Assembly: GCF_001548675.1 (NCBI RefSeq)
Contig: NZ_CP010834.1
Span: 1,895,501-1,959,500, forward strand
Source of the DNA: Methanobrevibacter sp. YE315
Lineage (GTDB): Archaea > Methanobacteriota > Methanobacteria > Methanobacteriales > Methanobacteriaceae
DNA: 64,000 nt
Direction: 5' to 3'
The notes beneath the pieces were generated by a model. That model was given only the letters and a program-made list of their open reading frames with translations, had not been told where the DNA came from and did no database searches. Shown in pieces: positions 1 through 8,965 of the stretch (its first letter is position 1; each line of letters starts with the position of its first letter). A program made the translations under genes and the position numbers.

Positions 1-117
1 CATTGTAATTCCAGATTCGCTAGCAGCACTTTCCAAGTCATGTGCAAGTTCTAAAGCGTTTATACCACTTGATTCTAAATAAGTTTTATAATTCAATATC
101 ACAATTGGTGTGTCCAT
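1..117 (-). CDS. tpiA: Triosephosphate isomerase, N-terminal part (cut by window edge)
   Basis: Only the first 39 codons lie in the window; the gene runs off the left edge. The visible protein begins MDTPIVILNYKTYLES, which matches the start of archaeal triosephosphate isomerase: strand beta1 with the substrate-contacting Asn and Lys of the N-Y-K motif. The enzyme interconverts dihydroxyacetone phosphate and glyceraldehyde 3-phosphate in gluconeogenesis. It is divergent from the wyosine synthase gene across about 150 bp of AT-rich sequence. The identification rests on a short stretch, so it is good but not certain. Confidence 0.8.
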   Translation of the reverse strand, partial: MDTPIVILNYKTYLESSGINALELAHDLESAASESGITM

Positions 118-268
118 AATAATCCCACAAATCACTCTTTAATTATATTATTTGAATAACATTATTAAATAAATTTTTGATTAAAACTGATAAGAACTCG
201 ATTTTTGCCTAATACATTTCTGATAAAAATATGTATATATCATCAAAATCAAAATTTTAAATGGTTTT

Positions 269-1186
269 ATGTCATTCAATAAAAATCAAATAGCAAAACT
301 GGAAAAAAGCGGATATAGGTTTGTGGGCAAACACGGTCATGCTGCAGTTAAAACCTGCCATTGGACTCGGCAAAGTATTGTAGACAAGGGAGTTTGCTAT
401 AAAGAAAAATTCTATGGTATTCAATCACATAGATGTCTCCAGATGTCCCCTGCAGTCCCAAATTGCCAACAGGAATGCGAATTCTGTTGGAGGGATTTGA
501 CATATACCCAAACAACATGGGAAGATGAGGAATATGATGACCCAAAAACCATAGTCGACGAAGCCATTAAAGCTCAAAACAATTTGTTATGTGGTTTTTA
601 TGGAAACAGCAAAGCAAACAGAAAGAAATTGGAGGAACTTAAAAACCCGACCAATGCCGCTATTTCGCTTGCTGGAGAACCTACCCTTTATCCTAAAATC
701 GATGAACTGATTGGGGAATTTAACAGAAGGGATTTTACAACATTCGTGGTGAGCAATGGCCAATGTGTGGACAGGCTAAGAAACCTTGAAAATGATCCAT
801 ACCAGTTATATCTTTCCTTGGATGCTCCAAGTGAGAAAATATTTAATAATGTATGCAGGCCAAGAATAGACAATGCCTGGAACAATTTAAACGAATCACT
901 TGAAACATTAGCTAGTTTTAACTCCCGCACATGTATAAGGAATACCTGTGTTCGTGGAAAGAATATGGAAAATCCCGAAGGTTATGCCAAATTAATTGAA
1001 AAAGCAGACCCTGATTTTGTAGAAGTTAAAGCATATATGTGCGTTGGTTCATCTCGCGAAAGGCTAACTATGGACAATATGCCTTTATTTGATGAGGTTA
1101 AGGAATTTGCAAAAAAAATAGGTGAAGGGTGTGGCAAAGAAATAGTCAATGAATCTGAAATCAGTCGTGTTGTTCTGCTTGAATAG
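269..1186 (+). CDS. taw1: 4-demethylwyosine synthase (radical SAM, TYW1/Taw1)
   Basis: Radical SAM enzyme that condenses pyruvate carbons onto N1-methylguanosine-37 of tRNA-Phe to make the tricyclic 4-demethylwyosine. The 305-residue protein has the CxxxCxxC cluster motif at C66, C70 and C73. It also has three N-terminal cysteines, C30, C43 and C56, spaced 13 apart as in archaeal Taw1, which bind the second 4Fe-4S cluster. The archaeal form lacks the flavodoxin domain of eukaryotic TYW1, and none is present here. Its 3' end overlaps the convergent flavoprotein gene by 26 bp. Confidence 0.93.
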   Translation: MSFNKNQIAKLEKSGYRFVGKHGHAAVKTCHWTRQSIVDKGVCYKEKFYGIQSHRCLQMSPAVPNCQQECEFCWRDLTYTQTTWEDEEYDDPKTIVDEAIKAQNNLLCGFYGNSKANRKKLEELKNPTNAAISLAGEPTLYPKIDELIGEFNRRDFTTFVVSNGQCVDRLRNLENDPYQLYLSLDAPSEKIFNNVCRPRIDNAWNNLNESLETLASFNSRTCIRNTCVRGKNMENPEGYAKLIEKADPDFVEVKAYMCVGSSRERLTMDNMPLFDEVKEFAKKIGEGCGKEIVNESEISRVVLLE

Positions 1187-1823
1187 CTATTTTTTTACCA
1201 ATTTCAAATGCACTTTCTAAATCTTTAGGAAAACGAGTTTTTCGAATTTGTCTTCTTTCTTTTTCATCGAAAGCATCTGAAACATATTTTGAATAGTCCT
1301 TGAATTGATAAGTCTCATAAACATATAAATGTTCGGGTTTGGTAAATACCATGCTTAAACCCATTTCAAAGTGATTATGAAGGTCATGATAACCAATTTG
1401 ATGTGAAACTTCTTCAGATGCATTCATGGTGTAAATGTAAGCTATCGGCATTTTCTTATGTTCAACAGTTTCAATTTTACTATAAGCAACAAATGGAAAC
1501 ATGAATCTTTCCAAAAAGCATCTCATATTTCCAGTTACATCACTAAAGTAAATTGGTGAACCTAATATAACGCCATCAGCTTCAACAATTTCATCTAGAA
1601 TAGGTTTTAAATCATCATTTTGAACACATCTGCCATAATGCTTCCCGTTGACTATTTTACATGCAAAGCAACTCTTACAGCCATGAAACGGAAAATCATA
1701 TAGGTTAATCCTTTCTGCATCTGCATCGGGAAATACTGATTTAACGCCTTCCAAAGCTTTATCCAAAAGCTGTGCTGTATTACATTTAGGTCTTGGAGAA
1801 CCATTAATAGCAAAAAATTTCAT
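1161..1823 (-). CDS. Flavodoxin-fold NAD(P)H-dependent FMN reductase / iron-sulfur flavoprotein family
   Basis: A 220-residue flavodoxin-like protein. The FMN phosphate-binding loop GSPRPKCNT lies at residues 8-16, followed by a cysteine-rich stretch (C49, C52, C55, C66) and the GSPIYF flavin-binding segment near residue 88. The cysteine cluster resembles the iron-sulfur flavoproteins of methanogens, but its spacing is not an exact match that I can confirm. Its ATG overlaps the sucC stop codon by one base (TAATG), so it is probably cotranscribed as the last gene of the kor-suc operon. The electron partner is unknown; ferredoxin or F420 are candidates. Confidence 0.75.
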   Translation of the reverse strand: MKFFAINGSPRPKCNTAQLLDKALEGVKSVFPDADAERINLYDFPFHGCKSCFACKIVNGKHYGRCVQNDDLKPILDEIVEADGVILGSPIYFSDVTGNMRCFLERFMFPFVAYSKIETVEHKKMPIAYIYTMNASEEVSHQIGYHDLHNHFEMGLSMVFTKPEHLYVYETYQFKDYSKYVSDAFDEKERRQIRKTRFPKDLESAFEIGKKIAIQAEQHD

Positions 1824-2941
1824 TATTTACCTGCTGCTTTTAATTCATTACAAAGATCAACTGCCTTTTTAGCGGCTTTTTCCATGGAAGTTTCATATGG
1901 GATTCCAGCTTCTTCCAATATTCTTTGGCCTTCCGCTTCATTAGTACCAGTTAATCTGATTACAATAGGAACATCACGTTCAACGTTTTCTAAAGCTTTA
2001 ATAACACCACGAGCAACGTCATCTGCTTTAGTGATTCCTCCTAAAACGTTTAGGAAAACCACTTTAACACGTTCATAGTTCAATACGATACTTAAAGCTT
2101 GGTTAATGATATGCTCGGAAGCTCCACCACCGATATCTAGGAATGTTGCTGGTTCGCCACCATTAAGTTTAATCATGTCCATAGCAGTTAGAGTCAAACC
2201 TGCACCATTACCGATAACAGCAATATCACCGTCCAATTGAACAAAGTCCACTGCTTTTTTCTTATAGTGCATTCTTTCAACTAATTCCTGATGTCTGAAT
2301 AATGAATCGTTTTCAACAACCATTTTAGCATCAGCCGCAATTAATCCTTTTGGAGTTAAAACCAATGGGTTTATCTCCGCGGTATCAGCATCATATTTGG
2401 TAAATACGTTATATAATTTCCAGATAATGTCTCCCATTGGAGAAATCAATTCAGACGGCACTTCCATTTTACGTGCAACTTCACGTGCTTCATAAGGTAA
2501 GAATTCAAGTAAAGGATTTGGATAATATTTAATAATCTTTTCCGGGTTGGTTTTAGCTAGGTTTTCAATTTCAACTCCACCCTCTTTACTTGCAATAATA
2601 ACCGGTCTTCTAGCGCCTCTATCAACAGAAACGGTTATGAAAAATTCATGCAAGATTTCGGCTTTTTCTTCAACCAACAAGTGTTTTACTTTTTCGCCTT
2701 TAATTTCCATTCCTAAAATTTCTTCAGAAACTTTCAATGCTTCACCAGGGTTGTTTGCGAATTTTACACCACCTGCTTTACCTCTTCCACCGGTTAAAAC
2801 CTGTGCTTTAATAACGACAGGGACGCCCATTTCTGAAGAAATCGCCATTGCTTCTTCAGGATAATTAGCAACGTGACCTTCTAAAATTGGAATTCCTTCA
2901 TCATGAAAAATTGTTTTTGCTACATTTTCAAAAAATCTCAT
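1823..2941 (-). CDS. sucC: Succinate-CoA ligase (ADP-forming), beta subunit
   Basis: ATP-grasp subunit of succinyl-CoA synthetase, joining succinate and CoA in the incomplete reductive TCA pathway to 2-oxoglutarate. The 372-residue protein starts with the family pattern MRFFENVAKTIFHDEGIPIL. The GGRGKAGGV nucleotide loop is near residue 52, and the C-terminal ligase domain contains LDIGGGA and FLNVLGGI. AGGTG precedes the ATG. It follows korC by 8 bp, so succinyl-CoA made here feeds directly into the Kor complex. The alpha subunit (sucD) is not in the window. Confidence 0.95.
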   Translation of the reverse strand: MRFFENVAKTIFHDEGIPILEGHVANYPEEAMAISSEMGVPVVIKAQVLTGGRGKAGGVKFANNPGEALKVSEEILGMEIKGEKVKHLLVEEKAEILHEFFITVSVDRGARRPVIIASKEGGVEIENLAKTNPEKIIKYYPNPLLEFLPYEAREVARKMEVPSELISPMGDIIWKLYNVFTKYDADTAEINPLVLTPKGLIAADAKMVVENDSLFRHQELVERMHYKKKAVDFVQLDGDIAVIGNGAGLTLTAMDMIKLNGGEPATFLDIGGGASEHIINQALSIVLNYERVKVVFLNVLGGITKADDVARGVIKALENVERDVPIVIRLTGTNEAEGQRILEEAGIPYETSMEKAAKKAVDLCNELKAAGK

Positions 2942-2949
2942 TTTAACAC

Positions 2950-3498
2950 CTATTCCCCTAGAGCATATCCTGCTTCAAAAGCGCTGATGTTTTTCTCTTC
3001 AGTTCCTTTAGGAACGCTGACTTCAATAGCTTTGACAGCTGCTTCTTTGGATATGACACCAGTAATTTTTGTAATAGCTCCAACCATAACAATATTCGCT
3101 ACAATTTTAAGACCAATTTCCTCAATAGCTGTTTTGGTTGCAGGAGCTTCATAAACCTTAATATTGTGTTCATCTATAAATTCCCTAACATCTTCCACAT
3201 CAGTTGTTCCGGGATCAACAATTAAAGTTCCATTGTCCTTTAAATCCACAATATATTTAATTAGAGCCTCATTAGACATAGCAACTAAAATATCTGGACT
3301 TTGAACTTTTGGATAATCAACTTGTGTATCACTAATAACAACTTCACATTTAGAAGCTCCACCACGAGCTTCAGGACCATAAGATTGGGTTTGAACAGCT
3401 TCTTTACCGTCAAAAAGGCTTGCAGATTTACCTAAAATAATACCTGCAAGAATAATTCCCTGACCTCCAAATCCACAAATTCTAATTTCAGTTCTCAT
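2950..3498 (-). CDS. korC: 2-oxoglutarate:ferredoxin oxidoreductase, gamma subunit
   Basis: Gamma subunit of the four-subunit Kor complex, which reductively carboxylates succinyl-CoA to 2-oxoglutarate with reduced ferredoxin. The N-terminus carries the family motif CGFGGQGIILAG, followed by SYGPEARGG. An upstream in-frame GTG exists at 3507, but the ATG at 3498 has AGGTGG at good spacing, so I prefer the 182-residue form. It lies between korB and sucC with short gaps, in an operon read D-A-B-C-sucC. Confidence 0.93.
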   Translation of the reverse strand: MRTEIRICGFGGQGIILAGIILGKSASLFDGKEAVQTQSYGPEARGGASKCEVVISDTQVDYPKVQSPDILVAMSNEALIKYIVDLKDNGTLIVDPGTTDVEDVREFIDEHNIKVYEAPATKTAIEEIGLKIVANIVMVGAITKITGVISKEAAVKAIEVSVPKGTEEKNISAFEAGYALGE

Positions 3499-3507
3499 TT
3501 TATCCAC

Positions 3508-4371
3508 CTATAGCTCTGTTTCATATGCAGAATTGATAAGAGTTTTCTTACCGAATTTTTCCACACTTATTTTGTCAATATTTTCTGTGAATTCATCTTT
3601 TTGAGTATTGGCAAATTCGCCAACTACAATTTTTCCTTCTAATTCTTTTGGTTTCATCCTATCTGCAGCGGATTTGAACACTGTATTTGCTTTCATGACA
3701 GCTGCCATTGCAGTAGGAGTTTTAAGCTTGTTTTTACGACCAAAGTAAGTTGGACATTGGGTTGCAACCTCAATAAATGAAAATCCAGGGTTTTGCAATC
3801 CTGCTTTGATTGAAAGCACTAAATTTTCAATTTGGACTGTGGTCCATCTTGCGGAGTAAGTTGCACCTGCAGCCGCAACGAGTTCGGCCAAGTTAAATGG
3901 ATTATCAAGATTACCATATGGGGCGGTTGTTCCGAAACTGCCCTTAGGAGATGTAGGGCTTATCTGACCACCAGTCATACCATAAATATTATTATTGATA
4001 CAGATTACAGTAAGATTAATATTTCTTCTAGCTGCATGAATTAAATGATTGCCCCCAATAGAAGCCGCATCACCGTCACCAGTAAACACAACAACATCCA
4101 AATCTTTATTGGCTGTTTTAAGACCGGTTGCAAAACTTAATGCCCTTCCGTGAGTGGTGTGCAATGAGTCACATTTCAGATAACCCGGAATTCTTGAAGA
4201 ACAGCCGATTCCAGAAACCATTGCAATATTATCGAAATCCATTTCCGCTTTTTCCATAGCTGCCAAGAATGCATTGATTATTGCACCATTCCCACAACCT
4301 GGACAGAAAATATGAGGCAATCTGTCTTCTCTTAAATAAGGGAGAAATCTATTTTGTTTAGCATCAGACAT
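3508..4371 (-). CDS. korB: 2-oxoglutarate:ferredoxin oxidoreductase, beta subunit
   Basis: Thiamine-pyrophosphate-binding subunit of Kor. The 287-residue sequence has the CPGCGNG motif near residue 23. The TPP/Mg motif begins with GDGDAASIGGNH and ends with NNNIYGMTGGQ. The cofactor-binding cysteine in CPGCG probably ligates a cluster, as in related oxidoreductases. The start has AGGAGG upstream and sits one base after the korA stop, indicating translational coupling. Confidence 0.95.
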   Translation of the reverse strand: MSDAKQNRFLPYLREDRLPHIFCPGCGNGAIINAFLAAMEKAEMDFDNIAMVSGIGCSSRIPGYLKCDSLHTTHGRALSFATGLKTANKDLDVVVFTGDGDAASIGGNHLIHAARRNINLTVICINNNIYGMTGGQISPTSPKGSFGTTAPYGNLDNPFNLAELVAAAGATYSARWTTVQIENLVLSIKAGLQNPGFSFIEVATQCPTYFGRKNKLKTPTAMAAVMKANTVFKSAADRMKPKELEGKIVVGEFANTQKDEFTENIDKISVEKFGKKTLINSAYETEL

Positions 4372-4372
4372 T

Positions 4373-5491
4373 TTAGTTTCCTCCTATTTCATCAATTTTT
4401 TCTAAAATCTCATCAGGAGTTGGTAATAATCCTCCAATAACCCCTAATAAATGAACATTTTTATCTTTAACTACACGGTCAACTTCATAATACATTTGGC
4501 CCAGATTCATTTCTACAACAAGCACATCGCTTGCATTTGCGGTTAATTCTTGGATTTGTTCATCTGGGAAAGGCCATGGAGTATCAATTTTGATATAACC
4601 CACTTTCTTATCTGTTTTGTTCACTGCTTCAACAACAGATCTGACCGGAGCGCCGTAAGAGACAATTATGATATCTGCATCTTCACAGTTTTCACTTCTG
4701 AGAGAACAGATTTTATCTTTATTGTTTAAGACTTTATCGCAAATTCTTTGAACAAGATTATGATGAGTTTCAGGGTTGTTAGTGTCAGGATAACCTCTTT
4801 CATCGTGAGTTAACCCGGTTACATGTATATTGAATCCATCACCAAATGCTGGCATTGGAGTAGTTCCATTTTCGATATTTTCAAACGGCAAGTAATCATC
4901 ATTTTTTTCAGGTCTTTTTCTTGCAACAATATCAATATTGTCCTCAATGACTATTTTTTCTCTCATATGACCTATAACCTCGTCAGCCATGACGAAAACA
5001 GGAACTCTATATTCTTCAGCTAAATTAAATGCCTTAACTGTAAAATCAAAGAACTCTTGGACACTTGAAGGAGATAATGCTATTGGCTCATAATCCCCGT
5101 GTGAACCCCAACGGGCTTGCATCATATCACCTTGCGCAGCCATAGTTGGTTGAGCGGTAGAAGGGGAACCTCTTTGAACATCTACGACAACTATTGGAGT
5201 TTCACTCATGAATGCATAACCTATATTTTCTTGCATTAATGATATACCTGGGCCGGAGGTTGCTGTCATTGCTTTAGCTCCACCCCATGAAGCTCCAATA
5301 ATAGCTCCGGCAGAAGCAATTTCATCTTCCATTTGAACAAATGACCCTCCAACTTTCGGTAATTCACGAGCTAAAGTTTCTGCAACTTCTGTAGATGGGG
5401 TGATTGGATAACCTGCAAAGAATCTGCAACCTGCAGCTATTGCTCCTTTAGCACATGCTTCATTTCCTTGAATAAATAATTCTTCAGCCAT
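4373..5491 (-). CDS. korA: 2-oxoglutarate:ferredoxin oxidoreductase, alpha subunit
   Basis: Alpha subunit of Kor, carrying the pyrimidine-binding and C-terminal transketolase-like domains. The 372-residue protein opens with the family signature GNEACAKGAIAAGCRFFAGYPITPSTE, where the YPITPSTE segment helps bind substrate and TPP. AGGTG precedes the ATG. It follows korD by 8 bp. The length and the order with korD, korB and korC match the methanogen four-subunit enzyme. Confidence 0.95.
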   Translation of the reverse strand: MAEELFIQGNEACAKGAIAAGCRFFAGYPITPSTEVAETLARELPKVGGSFVQMEDEIASAGAIIGASWGGAKAMTATSGPGISLMQENIGYAFMSETPIVVVDVQRGSPSTAQPTMAAQGDMMQARWGSHGDYEPIALSPSSVQEFFDFTVKAFNLAEEYRVPVFVMADEVIGHMREKIVIEDNIDIVARKRPEKNDDYLPFENIENGTTPMPAFGDGFNIHVTGLTHDERGYPDTNNPETHHNLVQRICDKVLNNKDKICSLRSENCEDADIIIVSYGAPVRSVVEAVNKTDKKVGYIKIDTPWPFPDEQIQELTANASDVLVVEMNLGQMYYEVDRVVKDKNVHLLGVIGGLLPTPDEILEKIDEIGGN

Positions 5492-5499
5492 TTTAACAC

Positions 5500-5766
5500 C
5501 TACTTTTCCCCTTTTGTGAAATTAGGATTAAAGTTAATATCTTTCTCATTGTTCATCCACCAGTTTTCAGGCAAATCAACAGTAATCGCTTGATCCGGAC
5601 ATGCGATTTCGCAAGTGCCGCATTTAGTACATCTTTCCTCGAATTTAGTGAAAGGCAATTGTACTCCTTTTTTGTTAATTTCAGGAGATATAGCATATAC
5701 ATTCTTGTAACACATAAATAAGCAAAGATGACATCCTTTACACAAATTTTCATCAATAATAATCAA
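5500..5766 (-). CDS. korD: 2-oxoglutarate:ferredoxin oxidoreductase, delta (ferredoxin) subunit; TTG start
   Basis: Dicluster ferredoxin subunit that brings electrons to Kor. Two cluster motifs are visible, CKGCHLCLFMC and CTKCGTCEIACP, for two 4Fe-4S clusters. The open frame extends upstream to an ATG at 5832, but that would add 22 residues unlike the family and lacks an SD. A TTG at 5766 has TAGGAGA five to six bases upstream and gives an 88-residue protein starting at (M)IIIDENLCKGC, the usual position. It is the first gene of korDABC-sucC; the promoter must lie in the AT-rich gap shared with the divergent fumarase gene. Confidence 0.9.
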   Translation of the reverse strand: MIIIDENLCKGCHLCLFMCYKNVYAISPEINKKGVQLPFTKFEERCTKCGTCEIACPDQAITVDLPENWWMNNEKDINFNPNFTKGEK

Positions 5767-5901
5767 TTTATAATCTCCTAATACTTCTTGATAAATTAAG
5801 CTAGAATGTGTAGTATATTTGTTAATAAACATTTAAATATCTTATTAAAAATCTTGACAAATTCAAAAAATTTTAAAATTATTAAAAAGAAATAATAACT
5901 C

Positions 5902-6393
5902 ATGAAGCATTTAACTACACCCATCCATGATGATGATTTATCCGACATCGATGTAGGAGATCAAATCACAATTTCGGGAACAATATATACCGGTCGCGAT
6001 GCGGCACTTCCACAACTTGTTAACCTGATTGAGAAAAATGAAGTTCCCTTTGATTTGAAAGGTGCAGTGATTATGCATACTGCTTTCAGCGAAGCTGGAA
6101 TAGCCCCGACAACAAGCAACAAAGAAGAAATTGAGTCAACAATACCTGAACTGAGCAAGTCCGGCGTTAAGATTCATATTGGAAAAGGAATGTTGAGTGA
6201 TGAAACCGCACAGTCCTTAAATGAAAACAATTCTATTTTTGTTATAACACCGCCCGTTGCAGCATTACTCACAAGCAAAGTTTTAGAAAAAAAGTGTGTT
6301 TTATTTGAGCATGAAGGCATGGAAGCCATGTTTGAATTAAAAGTAGAAAATATCCCTGGGATTGTTGCAATCCACAGAGGAAAAAAAATTTAA
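5902..6393 (+). CDS. fumB: Fumarate hydratase class I, beta (C-terminal) subunit
   Basis: Beta subunit of the two-subunit iron-sulfur fumarase that interconverts malate and fumarate. The 163-residue sequence has the family features GDQITISGTIYTGRDAA near residue 20, the conserved DLKGAVIMHT region, and GIAPTTSNKEE. The alpha subunit with the cluster cysteines is not in the window. It is divergent from korDABC-sucC, the adjacent steps of the same reductive TCA segment. The C-terminus AIHRGKKI is short but complete. A tartrate dehydratase beta subunit is the alternative within the family. Confidence 0.88.
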   Translation: MKHLTTPIHDDDLSDIDVGDQITISGTIYTGRDAALPQLVNLIEKNEVPFDLKGAVIMHTAFSEAGIAPTTSNKEEIESTIPELSKSGVKIHIGKGMLSDETAQSLNENNSIFVITPPVAALLTSKVLEKKCVLFEHEGMEAMFELKVENIPGIVAIHRGKKI

Positions 6394-6402
6394 GAAGAAG
6401 AA

Positions 6403-7137
6403 TTATTCTTCATCTTCTTCATCAGCAGATTCTTCTCTTTTTTCGAATTCATCAACGAAATTGACTTTAGTAATTTCATCAATGTTATCCCAAATGTCTT
6501 TAGCTATTCTGAATCTTGCAAAGGTAATGTCCATGTAAGATTGTTGGTCGAATTTGGACATTTCATCTAATTTAATGTTTGCAACACCATCAGCAATATC
6601 AATTTCAGTCTTTTCTATATCAACATTTGGATTAGAATAATGTAACTCAATCATACTTTTGATTTTATCTGCTTCATCTTCGATAATTTCAGTTACTTCA
6701 ACATCATAGACTAAGTCTTTTCCTGCTAATTCATGATTGAAATCTACTTTTACTCTTCCACCGTTTACGGTTAAGATTTTACCTGTTTGGCCTTCAGCAG
6801 TGATTTTCATACCAGGGAAAGGAGTCATGCCTTGTTTTTTGAATTCTTTCATAGGCACTAATTGAATCATTTTTGGATTTCTTGGACCGAATGCATTATC
6901 TGAGTCCACTTCAACATGTTTGGTTTCACCTTCTTCTAAACCGGTGATAGCTTCTTCAATAGCAGGCAATAAATGGTTTCCACCTACAACAATAGGGATT
7001 GGTTTGTAAGTTTTGTTTTCATCGAAAATTCCAGCTTCTTGTGCAATTTCATCATAAGTAGTATCGAATACTTCATCAGTTTCTTTAATTTTACCAGTAA
7101 AATTTACTCTTACAAAATCTCCGTTATCTATAGCCAT
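6403..7137 (-). CDS. FKBP-type peptidyl-prolyl cis-trans isomerase, long archaeal form
   Basis: Prolyl isomerase/chaperone of the SlyD-like archaeal FKBP family. The N-terminus GDFVRVNFTGKIKETDEVFDTT is the FKBP core; the PIVVGGNHLLPAIEEAITGL and DVEVTEI segments follow. An insert-in-flap domain lies at about residues 85-140, and a C-terminal extension of about 90 residues ends in an acidic tail. The 244-residue length matches the long type of methanogens. GGAGCG precedes the ATG. It is cytosolic, with no signal peptide. Confidence 0.9.
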   Translation of the reverse strand: MAIDNGDFVRVNFTGKIKETDEVFDTTYDEIAQEAGIFDENKTYKPIPIVVGGNHLLPAIEEAITGLEEGETKHVEVDSDNAFGPRNPKMIQLVPMKEFKKQGMTPFPGMKITAEGQTGKILTVNGGRVKVDFNHELAGKDLVYDVEVTEIIEDEADKIKSMIELHYSNPNVDIEKTEIDIADGVANIKLDEMSKFDQQSYMDITFARFRIAKDIWDNIDEITKVNFVDEFEKREESADEEDEE

Positions 7138-7229
7138 AATAATTACGCTCCTTAATAATTTTGATTAAATAATTTGTTAATAAATATAACATTAATAATT
7201 TATAGTAACCATTACTTATTAAAGTTTTG

Positions 7230-7255
7230 TTTATAAATACTTTTCAAATGCTCTC
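7230..7255 (+). promoter_or_regulatory. Candidate promoter: TATA box plus 18-nt motif shared with the top6B leader
   Basis: TTTATAAATA at 7230-7239 is a good archaeal TATA box about 57-66 bases before the DUF763 ATG. It overlaps an 18-base string, TACTTTTCAAATGCTCTC (7238-7255), that recurs exactly at 51101-51118 upstream of top6B. The position between TATA box and expected transcription start suggests a core-promoter or initiator element. That role is inferred. Confidence 0.45.
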
Positions 7256-7295
7256 AGTGAAAAAATAATATTAATTAAAAATAAACATATAAAAC

Positions 7296-8390
7296 ATGAA
7301 AAGAAAAGGAGTAGTAAATTTACCGCTCCATGGAGGACACCCTCCAAAATGGTTATTTACAAGAATGGTTGACTTATCAGGGGCTTTAGCATCAGTTATT
7401 ATTGAAGAGTATAGTTTAGAGGAATTCTTAAATAGAATTTCAAATCCTTACTGGTTTCAGGCATTTTCTTGCGTTTTGGGTTTCGATTGGCATTCATCAG
7501 GAACTACAACAACAACACTTGGAGCCTTAAAAGCATCATTAAACCCCGAAGAACACGGAATCTATTTAACTGGAGGCAAAGGTGCGAAATCCAGGAAAAC
7601 TCCCGAAGGGATACAACATGCAGGAGACATCTTTAATTTAAAAACCAAAACAACCGAAAAACTGGTTGAAACAAGCAAATTATCGGCAAAAATTGACAAC
7701 TCATGTATTCAGGACGGATATACATTATACCAGCATAATTTCTTTATAAGTGAAAAGGGGGACTGGGCTGTTGTCCAACAAGGACTGAACACTGAAAACA
7801 AGTATGCCCGAAGATATCACTGGCTTGGATGTGAAGTGGAAAACTTATTGAACGACCCACATAGCGGAATATCCTGCGATAAGAAAACACCAAACACATT
7901 AAACATGTCTTCAAAAGATAGTGAAGAGGCTCAAAAAATCAGCGTTGATTTGATTAATGATAATCCAAACCATTTAAGACAATATTTCAAAAGAAAAGAC
8001 AACCAACTTCTTTTAGAGGATTTCACAATGCCCCAACACCACCCTGTTTTAGATATGGATATTTCCGATAAAGAGTTTGAAATCCTGACAAAAGCATATG
8101 AGATACAACCTGAAAATTATGAAGAATTGATTTTGCTTAAAGGAATTGGTCCTAAAAAAATAAGAGCTCTTGCATTGATATCCGATTTGGTGTATGGCGA
8201 ACCTGCAAGCTGGCAAGACCCTGTAAAATATAGTTTCACCCATGGGGGAAAAGACGGTTTTCCGTATCCCGTTGATAGGGAAGTTTATGATAATTCAATC
8301 CAAACAATCAGAGATGCCCTTGACCAGGCACGTATAAAAAAAGATGAAAAATTAAAAGCCATAAAAAGGTTGGATGACTTTATTTCCTAA
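7296..8390 (+). CDS. DUF763 family protein
   Basis: A 364-residue protein of the DUF763 family, widespread in archaea and some thermophilic bacteria and of unproven function. It opens with the family signature MKRKGVVNLPLHGGHPPKWL. It then has GALKASLNPEEHGIYLTGGKG, and the C-terminal half has a helix-hairpin-helix-like segment, LILLKGIGPKKIRALALIS (about residue 280), suggesting nucleic-acid binding. The conserved HGGK and several His and Trp residues could be catalytic. The last codons overlap the convergent trm56 gene by 4 bp. Confidence 0.88.
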   Translation: MKRKGVVNLPLHGGHPPKWLFTRMVDLSGALASVIIEEYSLEEFLNRISNPYWFQAFSCVLGFDWHSSGTTTTTLGALKASLNPEEHGIYLTGGKGAKSRKTPEGIQHAGDIFNLKTKTTEKLVETSKLSAKIDNSCIQDGYTLYQHNFFISEKGDWAVVQQGLNTENKYARRYHWLGCEVENLLNDPHSGISCDKKTPNTLNMSSKDSEEAQKISVDLINDNPNHLRQYFKRKDNQLLLEDFTMPQHHPVLDMDISDKEFEILTKAYEIQPENYEELILLKGIGPKKIRALALISDLVYGEPASWQDPVKYSFTHGGKDGFPYPVDREVYDNSIQTIRDALDQARIKKDEKLKAIKRLDDFIS

Positions 8391-8926
8391 CGATTTTCAT
8401 TATGAATATTAACGGTTTTTCCATGAGCAGTTGGAATTACTTCAAGCACAGGATTTTCAAATACCAAATCAAATTCCTTGCCATCCATCAACAAATGTTG
8501 AAATACTGCCAATGATGATACTTCAGAATGGGGTTGTGTTGTAACGGACACATTCCAATCAGCAGCTTTATAAACTTTTCCAGGAACTTTAGAACCGCCA
8601 ACAATAATCAAGATATCAGAACCATCTTCCCTTATTTCAGGAGCTACTTCATGAGCCTGAGATCCATACATTGTTAAGTGCACTACTTTTCCACCATCAG
8701 ATTTCCATTTATTAATAACACCCATGTAACTTTCACTGTACTCAATTTCAAAATCCCCTCCAAACCTTGAAGCGGTATCCCTTACATTATCCATTAATTT
8801 ATTGTCCCTTTCGCCTGCAAGGTAAATCTTACTAGCTCCAAATGCGCGAGCAGTTAAACATACATGAGTTGTGATACGAGTATCCCTTTTTAATCTGTGG
8901 TCTAATCTTAAAACATTTACATTCAT
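8387..8926 (-). CDS. trm56: tRNA (cytidine(56)-2'-O)-methyltransferase, SPOUT class
   Basis: SAM-dependent SPOUT methyltransferase that 2'-O-methylates C56 in the T-loop of archaeal tRNA. The 179-residue sequence starts with the family pattern NVNVLRLDHRLKRDTRITTHVCLTARAFGA. The knotted SAM-binding C-terminal half includes ILIIVGGSKVPG and VTTQPHSEVSSLAVFQHL. The length fits archaeal aTrm56 with its short extension. Its start faces a gene-poor 245-bp gap. Confidence 0.93.
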   Translation of the reverse strand: MNVNVLRLDHRLKRDTRITTHVCLTARAFGASKIYLAGERDNKLMDNVRDTASRFGGDFEIEYSESYMGVINKWKSDGGKVVHLTMYGSQAHEVAPEIREDGSDILIIVGGSKVPGKVYKAADWNVSVTTQPHSEVSSLAVFQHLLMDGKEFDLVFENPVLEVIPTAHGKTVNIHNENR

Positions 8927-8965
8927 ATTATCAGTTATTAAATTAAACTACAAAATATATAATAA

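Noticed and set aside
348-930. Minus-strand open frames inside taw1
   Set aside because: They are antisense to a well-supported radical SAM gene, have no SD and show no family features.
5553-5756. 67-residue frame overlapping korD in another frame
   Set aside because: The korD frame has both ferredoxin motifs; the alternative has unnatural composition.
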